Shown piece after piece: positions 25,208 through 33,176 of a DNA stretch of 64,000 nucleotides (within the stretch, counting starts at the first letter, position 1; every line of letters starts with the position of its first letter). The position numbers and the translations under genes are program-made. This DNA is from Bowmanella denitrificans (GTDB taxonomy: Bacteria; Pseudomonadota; Gammaproteobacteria; Enterobacterales; Alteromonadaceae): the NCBI RefSeq assembly GCF_002887595.1, contig NZ_PEBU01000003.1, positions 434,001 to 498,000 of the forward strand, written 5' to 3'. The notes beneath the pieces were generated by a model. That model was not told where the DNA came from and searched no databases. It saw only the letters and a list, made by a program, of their open reading frames with translations.

Positions 25208-26020
25208 TTACTGTTTATCCAAATCCACCTCCATCAATTCTTCCAGTTCCAGCTCAAAGGGGTTCATTAGACCTTCTACGCCCCATTTCATTAACTGTGC
25301 CCGCCAATTAGGATTGTCATGGCTGTCTCGAATAAAGCGGTTTATTTGTTGTAACACCTGAGCCTGCTGTGCACTGCCCAGCACATGACGGGAATAACCA
25401 TCATGGGGCTCTTTGGCAACATACAGCAAGTCAACGTCCAGGCCATTTACCCGCCAGTAGTAATAGGCCGAACGCTGCATAATAAACACGTCAATGTCGT
25501 TGCTAAGCAGACGGCGATAATTTTGGTTATCCGTATCAACATCCAAACGGGTGATTTTGCCCTGCTCCACCAACTCATTAATACCTTTGTAGTAAAAACC
25601 GCGCCTGGCACCGAGCCGCAAGCCGATAAGATCGGCCGGTACGTGGTATTCCAGCGGGCTATCCGCGCGGCTAAGCAGAATGTCGGCATCCCAAAAAATC
25701 GCTTCCGAGGCTTGCATTGCGGCATCTCTGCCATGAAAAAATACCGGATTGGCCCACAGAATAAGGTAGGGTTTGCCTTGTTCTATCAACTGATTCAGTG
25801 CAGCCCGCTCGATATGCAGCAATCTCAGTTTGATCTGTTCCTGACTGAGATTAAATCTATCCACCCAGGCTCTGCTGAGATCTGAGGGCTGCTCTGGCAG
25901 ATAAAAGGGCGGATCAGAATGATAGGTGTAGATGGTATGTTCGATGGCTTGTGCCATTGCCGGTATGGATAAACAGAAACTACCCATTGTCAGCACCAGC
26001 GCACGAAAGATTAAGCGCAA
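25208..26020 (-). CDS. Orphan periplasmic solute-binding-type protein (SBP family 3-like)
   Basis: 270 residues. The likely start is TTG at 26020 with GAGG five bases upstream, followed by a signal peptide ending 'IPAMAQA'. The mature protein has the two-lobed binding-protein look: 'TIYTYHSDPPFYLP' at the ligand-binding entrance, then 'LIGLRLGARRGFYYKGINELVEQG' (in pieces) and 'LLSNDIDVFIMQRSAYYYW'. This resembles orphan family 3 proteins in marine Gammaproteobacteria that lack an ABC permease. No permease or histidine kinase adjoins it, so a sensory or degenerate role is possible. The acidic C-terminal end 'ELELEELMEVD' is unusual. Confidence 0.78.
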   Translation of the reverse strand: MRLIFRALVLTMGSFCLSIPAMAQAIEHTIYTYHSDPPFYLPEQPSDLSRAWVDRFNLSQEQIKLRLLHIERAALNQLIEQGKPYLILWANPVFFHGRDAAMQASEAIFWDADILLSRADSPLEYHVPADLIGLRLGARRGFYYKGINELVEQGKITRLDVDTDNQNYRRLLSNDIDVFIMQRSAYYYWRVNGLDVDLLYVAKEPHDGYSRHVLGSAQQAQVLQQINRFIRDSHDNPNWRAQLMKWGVEGLMNPFELELEELMEVDLDKQ

Positions 26021-26152
26021 TCCAACCTCGTTTATTCTGTGAATTAAGCCTGTGGTTAACTCAGCATAGTCACTTTATGGATAAGCCGCTGATATGCGGT
26101 AAAGATTTTATGCCTGAGCGTTATTGCTCCGAAAACACGCACAAGGTAATGT

Positions 26153-26164
26153 GACCGACTGGTC
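26153..26164. promoter_or_regulatory. TetR-type operator upstream of the TetR gene
   Basis: GACCGACTGGTC: half-sites GACC and GGTC around GACT, 23 bp before the chosen start codon. It shares the core GACCGACTGG with the reverse complement of the site at 27322-27337, which suggests one regulator for all three sites. Confidence 0.55.
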
Positions 26165-26186
26165 TGGTAACCTCCCCCTGAGACAG

Positions 26187-26726
26187 ATGCCCAAGATAGT
26201 TGATCATCAACAAAAAAAGCAGCAAATCGCGGCGGTCGCAACCCAACTTTTTATCGATAAAGGCTATGCCGGGTGCGGTATGCGGGAAATTGCTGCCAGT
26301 TTAGGTATTTCGAAAACCCAGATGTATCACTACTTTGCCAGCAAAGAAGTTCTGTTCCAGTATTGTATTCAAGGCTTTCTGGATGCGGCCAGCGGCTATG
26401 CCCTGCAGCTAACCCCACAGCAAACACTTACGGAAAAGCTGCATATTCTGCTGGACTATTATGACCAGGCTATCCCTTTGTTTCGTCAGGAATTATATCT
26501 GGTGATGGAATACCTGCGCAGCGCCGGTAACGCTGCCCAGGACCCGCTGCTGGCGAATTATCAACACAGCTTATTGCAGACCTTTATGCACAGTCTGTGC
26601 ATTAACAGCCAACAGGCTATAGCGGTGCAACAGCAGTTGATGGGCGCCATGCTGATTGCTGTTTTAGGCCAGACGCCACTGCCCAAAGCCGCACTGCACA
26701 GCAGTTTAATGCGATTGCTGGCCTGA
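26187..26726 (+). CDS. TetR/AcrR-family transcriptional regulator
   Basis: 179 residues from ATG 26187; upstream in-frame starts would put the operator inside the coding region. The N-terminal HTH is clear: 'KQQIAAVATQLFIDKGYAGCGMREIAASLGISKTQMYHYFASKEVLF', in pieces, with the family's 'YHYFxSKExL' recognition end at residues ~42-52. The C-terminal ligand domain (~60-179) is unspecific. An operator just upstream suggests autorepression, and two matching sites 1.1 kb downstream suggest it also controls the DUF1835 gene and the 165-residue membrane protein gene. Confidence 0.92.
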   Translation: MPKIVDHQQKKQQIAAVATQLFIDKGYAGCGMREIAASLGISKTQMYHYFASKEVLFQYCIQGFLDAASGYALQLTPQQTLTEKLHILLDYYDQAIPLFRQELYLVMEYLRSAGNAAQDPLLANYQHSLLQTFMHSLCINSQQAIAVQQQLMGAMLIAVLGQTPLPKAALHSSLMRLLA

Positions 26727-26758
26727 GCATCAGCTTAGCAGGCCTGCCAGACAAAGAT

Positions 26759-27256
26759 TCAAAACTGTAAGGTTGCTGAGGTTGCAAAATACACCACATA
26801 AGCGCCAAACAGTAACATCAGCACCAATACAACCTGCACCCAACCGGGCAAAGCCACATGACTTTGCCAGTTATCGCAGGTTTGCAAGCTGCGTACACTC
26901 AGCCACATCAGAATCAGGCCAAATAGCAACCCGGCAATCTCTAAAGTGAATAACAGGTCGGACATAGGATCCGGTGATACCGGGAAGATTTCCGCCAGAT
27001 CAAGCAAAAACACCAGGGCAAAGGCCAGCCCTGCAATAGTCGTAGCCTGAAATGCCCAGCGCAACCTTTTGTGCATAAAATAAACCAGTGCCAGTGACAC
27101 CATCACCAATGCGGTCAAAAACACATTAAACGACCAGGCGATCAGGGGAGGCAAATGCGAAAAATCGCGGGTTTCTACCGGCCCACCTGGCACCATCCAG
27201 GCCAGGGTAAAAATAGCAATCAGCAATGTGAGGCTGGTAATTCTTGGGTAATTCAC
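26759..27256 (-). CDS. Small integral membrane protein, five predicted helices
   Basis: 165 residues from a GTG start with AAGGAAG upstream. Hydrophobic helices at about 8-24, 38-60, 68-88, 100-122 and 138-160 fill nearly the whole protein. No family is recognised. Its promoter carries a pair of inverted TetR-type operators, so it is probably controlled by the TetR gene that converges on it. A stress-induced membrane protein or carrier subunit is possible, but nothing specific can be claimed. Confidence 0.75.
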   Translation of the reverse strand: MNYPRITSLTLLIAIFTLAWMVPGGPVETRDFSHLPPLIAWSFNVFLTALVMVSLALVYFMHKRLRWAFQATTIAGLAFALVFLLDLAEIFPVSPDPMSDLLFTLEIAGLLFGLILMWLSVRSLQTCDNWQSHVALPGWVQVVLVLMLLFGAYVVYFATSATLQF

Positions 27257-27270
27257 TTTACTTCCTTATT

Positions 27271-27286
27271 TAGACCAACTGGACAG
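27271..27286. promoter_or_regulatory. TetR-type operator, copy near the membrane protein gene
   Basis: TAGACCAACTGGACAG lies 14 bp upstream of the GTG start. It is an inverted copy (13 of 16 bases) of the site at 27322-27337. Confidence 0.5.
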
Positions 27287-27321
27287 AATAATACCCCCAC
27301 CATCCTCCCAGATCAATTTTT

Positions 27322-27337
27322 TAGTCCAGTCGGTCTA
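27322..27337. promoter_or_regulatory. TetR-type operator, copy near the DUF1835 gene
   Basis: TAGTCCAGTCGGTCTA, about 107 bp upstream of the DUF1835 start; its centre is 51 bp from that of the inverted partner. It resembles NemR-like TAGACC-N4-GGTCTA boxes with one arm mismatch. Confidence 0.5.
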
Positions 27338-27444
27338 CAACCTATTAAACTAAAAAATGCCTGAAATCTGATAAGTATTGGACTTGTCCACGCCCTCGCC
27401 GTCTCCTACTCTGAGCACCATGGAAACAACAACAGGCAACCTCA

Positions 27445-28389
27445 ATGGACGATACGTTACATATACGCTGCGGCAGTGATATTCGGGATGGCTTACGGCA
27501 GGCAGGAATAAAGGGTGACTTTCTGGAATTCTCCGATCCCTTTTGCCAGGGTCCGGTAGTGGACAGCGAGCAGTGGCATACCCTACGCAGTGAATTTATT
27601 GCAAGGCACTATGAACTGGCGCTGCCAGAGGTTGAGGAAAAGCAGCGCCGTGCCTATCAGCAACTAGCTGAAGTGCATCAATACCCGCACCTTGTGCTGT
27701 GGTTTGAACATGACAGCTACGACCAACTGATTCTGGCCTTTATTCTGACACACCTGAAGCCATTGGCCCTTGGCGATCGCCTGGAGCTGATTTGCATCAG
27801 TGAATACCCGGGCATTGAGCGATTCTGTGGCTTGGGCCAACTTAGCCCCGAACATTTAAAACAGCTTTATCTGCAACAACGCCAAGCCGTTAGCAGTGCT
27901 CATTACGCGGATGCAGAAAATGTCTGGCATAGTTTTGTACAAGGCGATGTGGTCAGGCTAAACCATATTATCCAATCCGGCACACCCTCTATCCCAGCCA
28001 TGGCCGGGGCTCTGAAACGCCAGTTGCAGGAACTGCCATGGACAGACTGCGGGCTGGGTTTAAGCGCGCAGTTAACGGTGCAGATCCTGCAGGACGGCGG
28101 TCCCCGGACCTGCGGCAAACTGTTCAGGGAAATCACCCTGGTGCGGGAGCCACTGCCACATCTTGGCGATCTGATGTACTGGGCCTTACTCAAACATCTG
28201 GCCGCTCAGGGGGTTATCGACATTGAAGCAGATGAACAAGACTGGCCGCTGCGCATGGCCAGTTTACCGTCAGTAACAAAGCCTGGTATTGCAGAAAGCT
28301 GGTGGGTGGGTCCCTTTGATATCAGCAAAGCAGATTGTCCCAGATGGAACCCGGTTACCGGACAAGTGGTTGAAGTGACAGAAGCCTAG
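27445..28389 (+). CDS. DUF1835 domain-containing protein
   Basis: 314 residues. The N-terminus 'LHIRCGSDIRDGLRQAGIKG' and 'DPFCQGPV' followed by 'LWFEHDSYDQLIL' is the DUF1835 pattern, a cytoplasmic family of unknown biochemical role. Residues ~170-314 are a second, mostly helical region ending in 'WWVGPFDISKADCPRWNP'. No signal peptide. It is divergent from the 165-residue membrane protein gene and shares an operator pair with it, so the two are probably co-regulated by the nearby TetR protein. Confidence 0.82.
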   Translation: MDDTLHIRCGSDIRDGLRQAGIKGDFLEFSDPFCQGPVVDSEQWHTLRSEFIARHYELALPEVEEKQRRAYQQLAEVHQYPHLVLWFEHDSYDQLILAFILTHLKPLALGDRLELICISEYPGIERFCGLGQLSPEHLKQLYLQQRQAVSSAHYADAENVWHSFVQGDVVRLNHIIQSGTPSIPAMAGALKRQLQELPWTDCGLGLSAQLTVQILQDGGPRTCGKLFREITLVREPLPHLGDLMYWALLKHLAAQGVIDIEADEQDWPLRMASLPSVTKPGIAESWWVGPFDISKADCPRWNPVTGQVVEVTEA

Positions 28390-28533
28390 GGGCTGTTTAT
28401 CTTTCGAGTATAGATTTTGTGCAAATCCAGCTCCTACTCCACACCTTGTTACATTCATTTTGTTGGTCGGTAAGGAATTTTTGTTAAAACAACATATCGT
28501 AATACAGACCAATAACGAACAGGACTTCATCTG

Positions 28534-29184
28534 ATGCGAAGTAAGTTAAATAAGCTGATTAAAGATAACCGGGGCCTGCTGGTATTTGTTGCCCTTATGC
28601 TGGTGTTTCGCAGCGCCGTCGCAGATTGGAACGATGTCCCGACTGGTTCAATGAAACCCACAATAGTGGAAGGTGATCGTATTCTGGTGGATAAACTGGC
28701 CTATGATCTGCGCCTGCCCTTTACCAATGTATCACTGAAGAAGCTCGGCGATCCCAGTCGTGGTGATATCATCGTTTTTGAGTCACAAAAGGCCGGTGAT
28801 CGCTTGGTTAAACGCGTGGTCGGCATTCCCGGTGATGTGGTGGAAATGCGCAATAACCGCTTGTTTATCAACGGCCAGCCGCTGAACTATGCTTCTCTCA
28901 ACCGCAGTGTTGAAGGTGAAGACCTGCTGGAGAACCTGTACGGTGTAGAACATGCCGTTCGAATCAAAACCGGCCATCAGCCTCTGGCAAACTTTCCACT
29001 GGTTAAAGTACCAGACAATGCTTATCTGGCCTTAGGTGATAACAGGGACAATAGTGCGGATTCCAGGGTCATCGGTTTTATTCCTCGTGACGAGATCCGT
29101 GGCCGCGCGCACCATGTGCTGTTTTCCCTGAATTATGAGAATTACTTTCTGCCGCGTAGCGAGCGTTTCTATAAAGCCATCTAA
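28534..29184 (+). CDS. lepB: Signal peptidase I
   Basis: 216 residues. One N-terminal membrane helix (~14-28), then the periplasmic catalytic domain. The Ser-Lys dyad is visible: S39 in 'PTGSMKPT' and K93 in 'RLVKRVVGIPGD'. Box E reads 'LGDNRDNSADSR'. It removes signal peptides from proteins leaving through Sec or Tat. At 216 residues with one helix it is shorter than the two-helix E. coli LepB (324), so it may be an additional paralogue dedicated to a subset of substrates. AGGA precedes the ATG. No rnc or lepA neighbours are seen, which also fits an accessory copy. Confidence 0.93.
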   Translation: MRSKLNKLIKDNRGLLVFVALMLVFRSAVADWNDVPTGSMKPTIVEGDRILVDKLAYDLRLPFTNVSLKKLGDPSRGDIIVFESQKAGDRLVKRVVGIPGDVVEMRNNRLFINGQPLNYASLNRSVEGEDLLENLYGVEHAVRIKTGHQPLANFPLVKVPDNAYLALGDNRDNSADSRVIGFIPRDEIRGRAHHVLFSLNYENYFLPRSERFYKAI

Positions 29185-29211
29185 GCGCTAACGTGCAATC
29201 AGGAAGCAGAC

Positions 29212-29247
29212 ATTAGCCCGGCGTCAGCAGACTGGCGTCGGACTAAT
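29212..29247 (+). terminator. Long-stem hairpin after lepB
   Basis: ATTAGCCCGGCGTCAG (29212-29227) pairs with CTGGCGTCGGACTAAT (29232-29247), sixteen positions with one mismatch and two G-T pairs around CAGA. The T-tract is poor. Confidence 0.6.
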
Positions 29248-29331
29248 TAACACGTCTTTAAGCCATTGCATATTGTCAGCCACCTGCGCAAGCCGTTACC
29301 CTGTAGCCGGACAAATTAATAATCAAAACAA

Positions 29332-30549
29332 ATGACTCCGTTGAATGAACAGGACCTGATGGCGCTCAGTCGCACCGGCGAGCAAATCAGACACGCCATC
29401 CGACAACTGCTGCAAGATGTGCCTGAGCAGGCTCGCACTATTACTGGCCTAAGCGAATTTATGGATATCAACCGCTCCAACAGTCAGCGCCTGCTGACGG
29501 CGGCGCATAGGGTTAAAACCGGCCATGATGTGATCTGTGCGCTGCCAGGAATAGAAGCACTGGACGAGTTTGTCACTAAGAGTAAACAGCTTGGCCTGGA
29601 CAAAATAAAACTGGCCGAAGCCGGCAAGGCCATAGAACAGTTCCGCCTGGCGATTCATCGTTATGCACGCAGTCATGCCGACCTTAAACGCCGTCTCAGC
29701 ACTCCTCAATCCCAGGGAAACATTGGTCAGTCACTGGGTGGCTCAGCACTGGAACTGCGCCACCAGCATTTTATTGCCAGCAAACAGTTACTGGGGGTGG
29801 CTACTGAGCAGCTGTTCTCGGTGCATATACTGTTTGAAAATCCCCACCGCCAGGCCTATTTGCAGGAACTGGCACTGGTGGCCAAACAAGGTATTCTGCG
29901 TAATCGCCATGCGCAGCCATTTATTCAGTACTATAGCCACAGTAATCCACCAGATTTTGAAGGGCCACAGCCAATCCAACTGGACAGTGAAATGCAGCCC
30001 GACCAATTTAGCGTGGGAGTTATAGAGCCTTTCTCCAGCGATGGTCTGATGCAAGCTTATTCGGGTTATTCGGCCGCGCATTCGGCGCTGGTGTTTAACG
30101 AACTGGGCGAACATCATCCCTTTGATGCCACCTTCCTGTTCAGTAATCCGGATGAGCTGGCCAATCCTTTGCATTCGGACAGCCCGTTCAGTTCCACCAG
30201 TATTTCCATTAAGCATCCCACGGCGCGCCTGCAGATGCTGGTCTTTCTGCATAAAGATATAGACCGGCAAAGCAATGTCAGCACCGGTTGCTATGCGGCC
30301 AACAGTAAAGTGCAGGAAGGCAAACTGAGCAGTGATGAACTATGGAGCGAAAAACTGCCGGACAGCCCGGAGTTACGCCTGACTTCCTATGAATCGGTGA
30401 TGCAGCAACTGCAACATCGACAGCAGATGATGCTGGATTTTCTGTTCCATCACGCCAATCTGGTGCCGGAGCAGTTTTCCTGCTACTTGCTGGGTATCCA
30501 ATACCCGATCTGGTCTTCAACCTACCGTATTTATTTCGCCCACCGTTAA
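29332..30549 (+). CDS. Conserved-looking cytoplasmic protein of unknown function
   Basis: 405 residues, not recognised. No signal peptide or membrane segment. Residues ~18-60 ('ITGLSEFMDINRSNSQRLLTAAHR') could form a helix-turn-helix, followed by 'DVICALPGIEALDEF' and a helical stretch to ~115, so an N-terminal DNA-binding module is possible. The remaining ~290 residues are a mixed alpha/beta region with many His and Phe residues and no catalytic signature I can name. No strong ribosome-binding site precedes the ATG. It lies between two strong hairpins and is likely monocistronic. Confidence 0.7.
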   Translation: MTPLNEQDLMALSRTGEQIRHAIRQLLQDVPEQARTITGLSEFMDINRSNSQRLLTAAHRVKTGHDVICALPGIEALDEFVTKSKQLGLDKIKLAEAGKAIEQFRLAIHRYARSHADLKRRLSTPQSQGNIGQSLGGSALELRHQHFIASKQLLGVATEQLFSVHILFENPHRQAYLQELALVAKQGILRNRHAQPFIQYYSHSNPPDFEGPQPIQLDSEMQPDQFSVGVIEPFSSDGLMQAYSGYSAAHSALVFNELGEHHPFDATFLFSNPDELANPLHSDSPFSSTSISIKHPTARLQMLVFLHKDIDRQSNVSTGCYAANSKVQEGKLSSDELWSEKLPDSPELRLTSYESVMQQLQHRQQMMLDFLFHHANLVPEQFSCYLLGIQYPIWSSTYRIYFAHR

Positions 30550-30566
30550 ATACCGGTCATGCTTCA

Positions 30567-30602
30567 GTACAGCCTCTCTATCCATCGGTAGGGAGACTGT
30601 AC
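30567..30602 (+). terminator. Long-stem hairpin after the 405-residue protein gene
   Basis: GTACAGCCTCTCTATC (30567-30582) pairs with GGTAGGGAGACTGTAC (30587-30602): sixteen positions with one mismatch and two G-T pairs around CATC. Rest of the spacer to 30823 is AT-rich without recognised elements. Confidence 0.6.
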
Positions 30603-30823
30603 AGTGGCAGAAAATCATTACAATCATCTCCCGCCCACATTAAGCATCAAAAAATATCCATTACAAAACAATTAGTTAACAAACTCACTCAAGTATTAAA
30701 AAGTTTTCCTGCTCAGGACTTGCACAAAAAACATTCACAGATAGTATCTCAGATACACTTTGTTACCAAGATGTTAACGGGAGACGTCAAAGTGTTTTAA
30801 CTACAACACAAAAGGAACAGGAA

Positions 30824-32485
30824 ATGTATCAGAGACAATCGTTACGTCATCGCCTGCTGATGGGGGGACTCACCCTGGCAACCGGCTTATCCAGCCTGGC
30901 ACTGCATGCACAAACTACCGATGATGTTACACCACAGGTGGTGGGTGGCAGTGAAACCCAACCTTATTCCCGCCCCTATCAGGTGGCGTTGCTGATGAAT
31001 GGCCAGCAAGGCTGTGGCGGCACCCTGATCAGCCCCAATTGGGTGCTGACCGCCGCGCACTGCCTGGACAGCGCGTCCACCGGCAATCTTACCGTCAGGG
31101 TCGGCGCGCACAGACGCAGCGGTGGCGACGGCCAGGTTATCCGGGTCAGTCAAATCATTAAGCACGAATACTGGCAAGGTGCCAATGGCATACGTTCCGG
31201 CTACGATATTGCCGTATTGCGCCTGGCCAGCGCAGCCTCACAGCAGCCCGCTTTGCTGCCGACAAAAGCCTTCGAACAACAGTACGCCGATGTGGGGGAT
31301 TATCCGGTAGTATCCGGCTGGGGCCTGACTTACAACCGCGGCACACCCAGCGAGGTGTTGAGGGAAGCGCCTTTGCCGGTTATTTCCAACAATCAGTGCA
31401 GCAGCCAACTGAATTTTAATATTCCCGGCTCGGTGATTTGTGGTGGTGGTGAAGGCGGACGTTCCGCTTGTAATGGTGACAGCGGCGGCCCTTATGCAGT
31501 CAGCGCCAATGGCCGTTTTTACAGCATTGGTACAGTAAGCTGGGGAATCAATTGCCAGGGTGCTACGGCATTTACCCGCACCACCAGTTATCTGGACTGG
31601 ATTGAGGGTAAAACAGGGGTGAGACCTGGTGATCCGGATCCAAATCCAGCGCCAGTAGCCAGCTTCAGTGCTACCGTGACAGGCAATACCGCAGATTTTA
31701 CTAATACTTCGACAGATGACAGTGGCATTGCTTCTTCCAGTTGGAACTTTGGTGACGGCAGTACATCCAGTCAAACCAACCCCAGCCATACCTACAGCAA
31801 CAGCGGGACCTACACTGTCACTTTGCAGGTGACAGATACGGGCGGAAAAACCGATACCGCCAGCCGCGCAGTAGTGATTGGTGACGTTAATCCCCCCGGA
31901 TGTGATGGTCTGCCCACCTGGAGTGTCAGCCAAAGCTATGCACTGGGCGATAAGGTCGCGCATAAAGGTGCCAAGTATCAGGCCATCTGGTGGTCAACTG
32001 GTGCTGCCCCGGATGTCTATACCAATGTTTGGCGTAACGACGGACCATGCAGCGGTGGTGGCAATCAGGCCCCTGTGGCGCAGTTCAGTGCCAGCGCAAA
32101 TGGCCTGACGGTCAGCTTTACCGACCAATCCAGCGACGATAATGCCGTGGTCAGCTATGCATGGGAATTTGGTGATGGTACCACATCCAGCTTGCAAAGC
32201 CCTGTCCATGCTTATGCTGCAGCAGGCACTTACCAAGTCAGGTTGTCGGTCAGTGATGCGCAAGGGCTTAGCCACAGTACCAGCAAAACCATTACTGTAT
32301 CAGATGGAAACAACTCTGGTTGCAGCGGTATTCCAGCCTGGCAGGCCAGCGCTGTTTATCTGACCGGCGATACAGTTTCCCATCAGGGTAGAAAATACCA
32401 GGCCAAGTGGTGGACTCAGGGCGACAATCCAGCACAAAACGCCGGTCAATGGCAGGTATGGCGTGACTTAGGCAGCTGTCAGTAA
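30824..32485 (+). CDS. Secreted S1-family serine protease with two PKD and two chitin-binding modules
   Basis: 553 residues. Signal peptide ~1-29 and a short propeptide ending before the activation site 'VVGG' (39-42). The chymotrypsin-fold domain (~39-265) has the triad H79 ('TAAHC'), D128 ('YDIAVLRL') and S220 ('CNGDSGGP'). The specificity-pocket residue equivalent to chymotrypsin 189 is Ser214 and not Asp, so chymotrypsin-like rather than trypsin-like cleavage is predicted. PKD domains at ~277-352 and ~418-493 each precede a CBM5/12-type chitin-binding module (~360-410 and ~500-553) rich in Trp/Tyr ('KYQAIWW', 'KYQAKWW'). The enzyme likely degrades protein in chitinous material such as crustacean shell. 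Confidence 0.94.
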   Translation: MYQRQSLRHRLLMGGLTLATGLSSLALHAQTTDDVTPQVVGGSETQPYSRPYQVALLMNGQQGCGGTLISPNWVLTAAHCLDSASTGNLTVRVGAHRRSGGDGQVIRVSQIIKHEYWQGANGIRSGYDIAVLRLASAASQQPALLPTKAFEQQYADVGDYPVVSGWGLTYNRGTPSEVLREAPLPVISNNQCSSQLNFNIPGSVICGGGEGGRSACNGDSGGPYAVSANGRFYSIGTVSWGINCQGATAFTRTTSYLDWIEGKTGVRPGDPDPNPAPVASFSATVTGNTADFTNTSTDDSGIASSSWNFGDGSTSSQTNPSHTYSNSGTYTVTLQVTDTGGKTDTASRAVVIGDVNPPGCDGLPTWSVSQSYALGDKVAHKGAKYQAIWWSTGAAPDVYTNVWRNDGPCSGGGNQAPVAQFSASANGLTVSFTDQSSDDNAVVSYAWEFGDGTTSSLQSPVHAYAAAGTYQVRLSVSDAQGLSHSTSKTITVSDGNNSGCSGIPAWQASAVYLTGDTVSHQGRKYQAKWWTQGDNPAQNAGQWQVWRDLGSCQ

Positions 32486-32490
32486 CGATT

Positions 32491-32514
32491 TGCGGATATC
32501 AATTGATATCCGCA
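32491..32514. terminator. Perfect 24-bp palindrome at convergent gene ends
   Basis: TGCGGATATCAA (32491-32502) is followed immediately by its exact reverse complement. It includes the stop codon of the minus-strand TetR gene and lies 6 bp after the protease stop codon. It probably terminates both transcripts, although a binding site is also possible. Confidence 0.65.
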
Positions 32515-33077
32515 CCTTTCACAATCTCCATGGCCAGGGATTTGGCCAGTTTTGCCGCCTCCAGTTCACCACAAACATAGGCCTGCACAATGGCGCCTTC
32601 TTTCAGCAGGCATAATCTGGCCGCCACTGCGCTGGCTTGCTGATAGGACATGCCATCCTGCTGCAACAACTCAGATAGCAACGCCTGAATATCCGCCTTA
32701 TGCCTGGCACAATGACGATGCACCGGATGTGTTACATCGCCAAACTCTGCACAGCAGTTGATAAAAAAGCAGCCCGCAAAGGGTTGTAACACCGCCACCC
32801 TGTCGTTAAACCAGTCATCCAGGGCATCAAACAATGCCAGGCTTGCAATACGCCCGCTTCCCGCCTGACGCAATCGACTCGCCAACCAGTCACGGAAAAC
32901 GCTGTCCCGGTATTCCAGCACGGCCAATAGCAGGTCTTCTTTAGTAGCGAAGTGGTGATACAAGGTTTTTTTAGCGATACCGCTTGTATCCAGAATCAGG
33001 TTAATCCCCACGGCATGAATACCCTGCTGATAAAACAACGTAAACGCGGTGCTGATCAACTGTTGACGCTTGTCCAT
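32499..33077 (-). CDS. TetR/AcrR-family regulator (divergent from HPP gene)
   Basis: 192 residues from ATG 33077; an in-frame ATG at 33131 lies inside an operator and is disfavoured. The HTH reads 'LISTAFTLFYQQGIHAVGINLILDTSGIAKKTLYHHFATKEDLLLAV', in pieces, with the 'LYHHFATKEDLL' recognition end. The C-terminal domain contains several cysteines ('GCFFINCCAEFG', 'HRHCARHK'), so a redox- or electrophile-sensing ligand domain is conceivable. Two palindromes in the spacer to the HPP gene fit autoregulation and control of that gene. Confidence 0.92.
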   Translation of the reverse strand: MDKRQQLISTAFTLFYQQGIHAVGINLILDTSGIAKKTLYHHFATKEDLLLAVLEYRDSVFRDWLASRLRQAGSGRIASLALFDALDDWFNDRVAVLQPFAGCFFINCCAEFGDVTHPVHRHCARHKADIQALLSELLQQDGMSYQQASAVAARLCLLKEGAIVQAYVCGELEAAKLAKSLAMEIVKGADIN

Positions 33078-33119
33078 TAGTTCGGCCTTTGCATTGAGAA
33101 CCGGGATGATATTGACAGA

Positions 33120-33139
33120 GGTAGACAACATTGTCTACC
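33120..33139. promoter_or_regulatory. TetR operator A
   Basis: GGTAGACAA (33120-33128) and TTGTCTACC (33131-33139) are perfect inverted arms around CA, between the divergent TetR and HPP genes. Confidence 0.7.
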
Positions 33140-33145
33140 ATCCAG

Positions 33146-33165
33146 AGTAGACCGATTTGTCTACT
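33146..33165. promoter_or_regulatory. TetR operator B
   Basis: AGTAGAC (33146-33152) and GTCTACT (33159-33165) are inverted arms around six bases, 26 bp from operator A and 11 bp before the HPP start codon. Confidence 0.7.
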
Positions 33166-33176
33166 CAAGGAACTCT

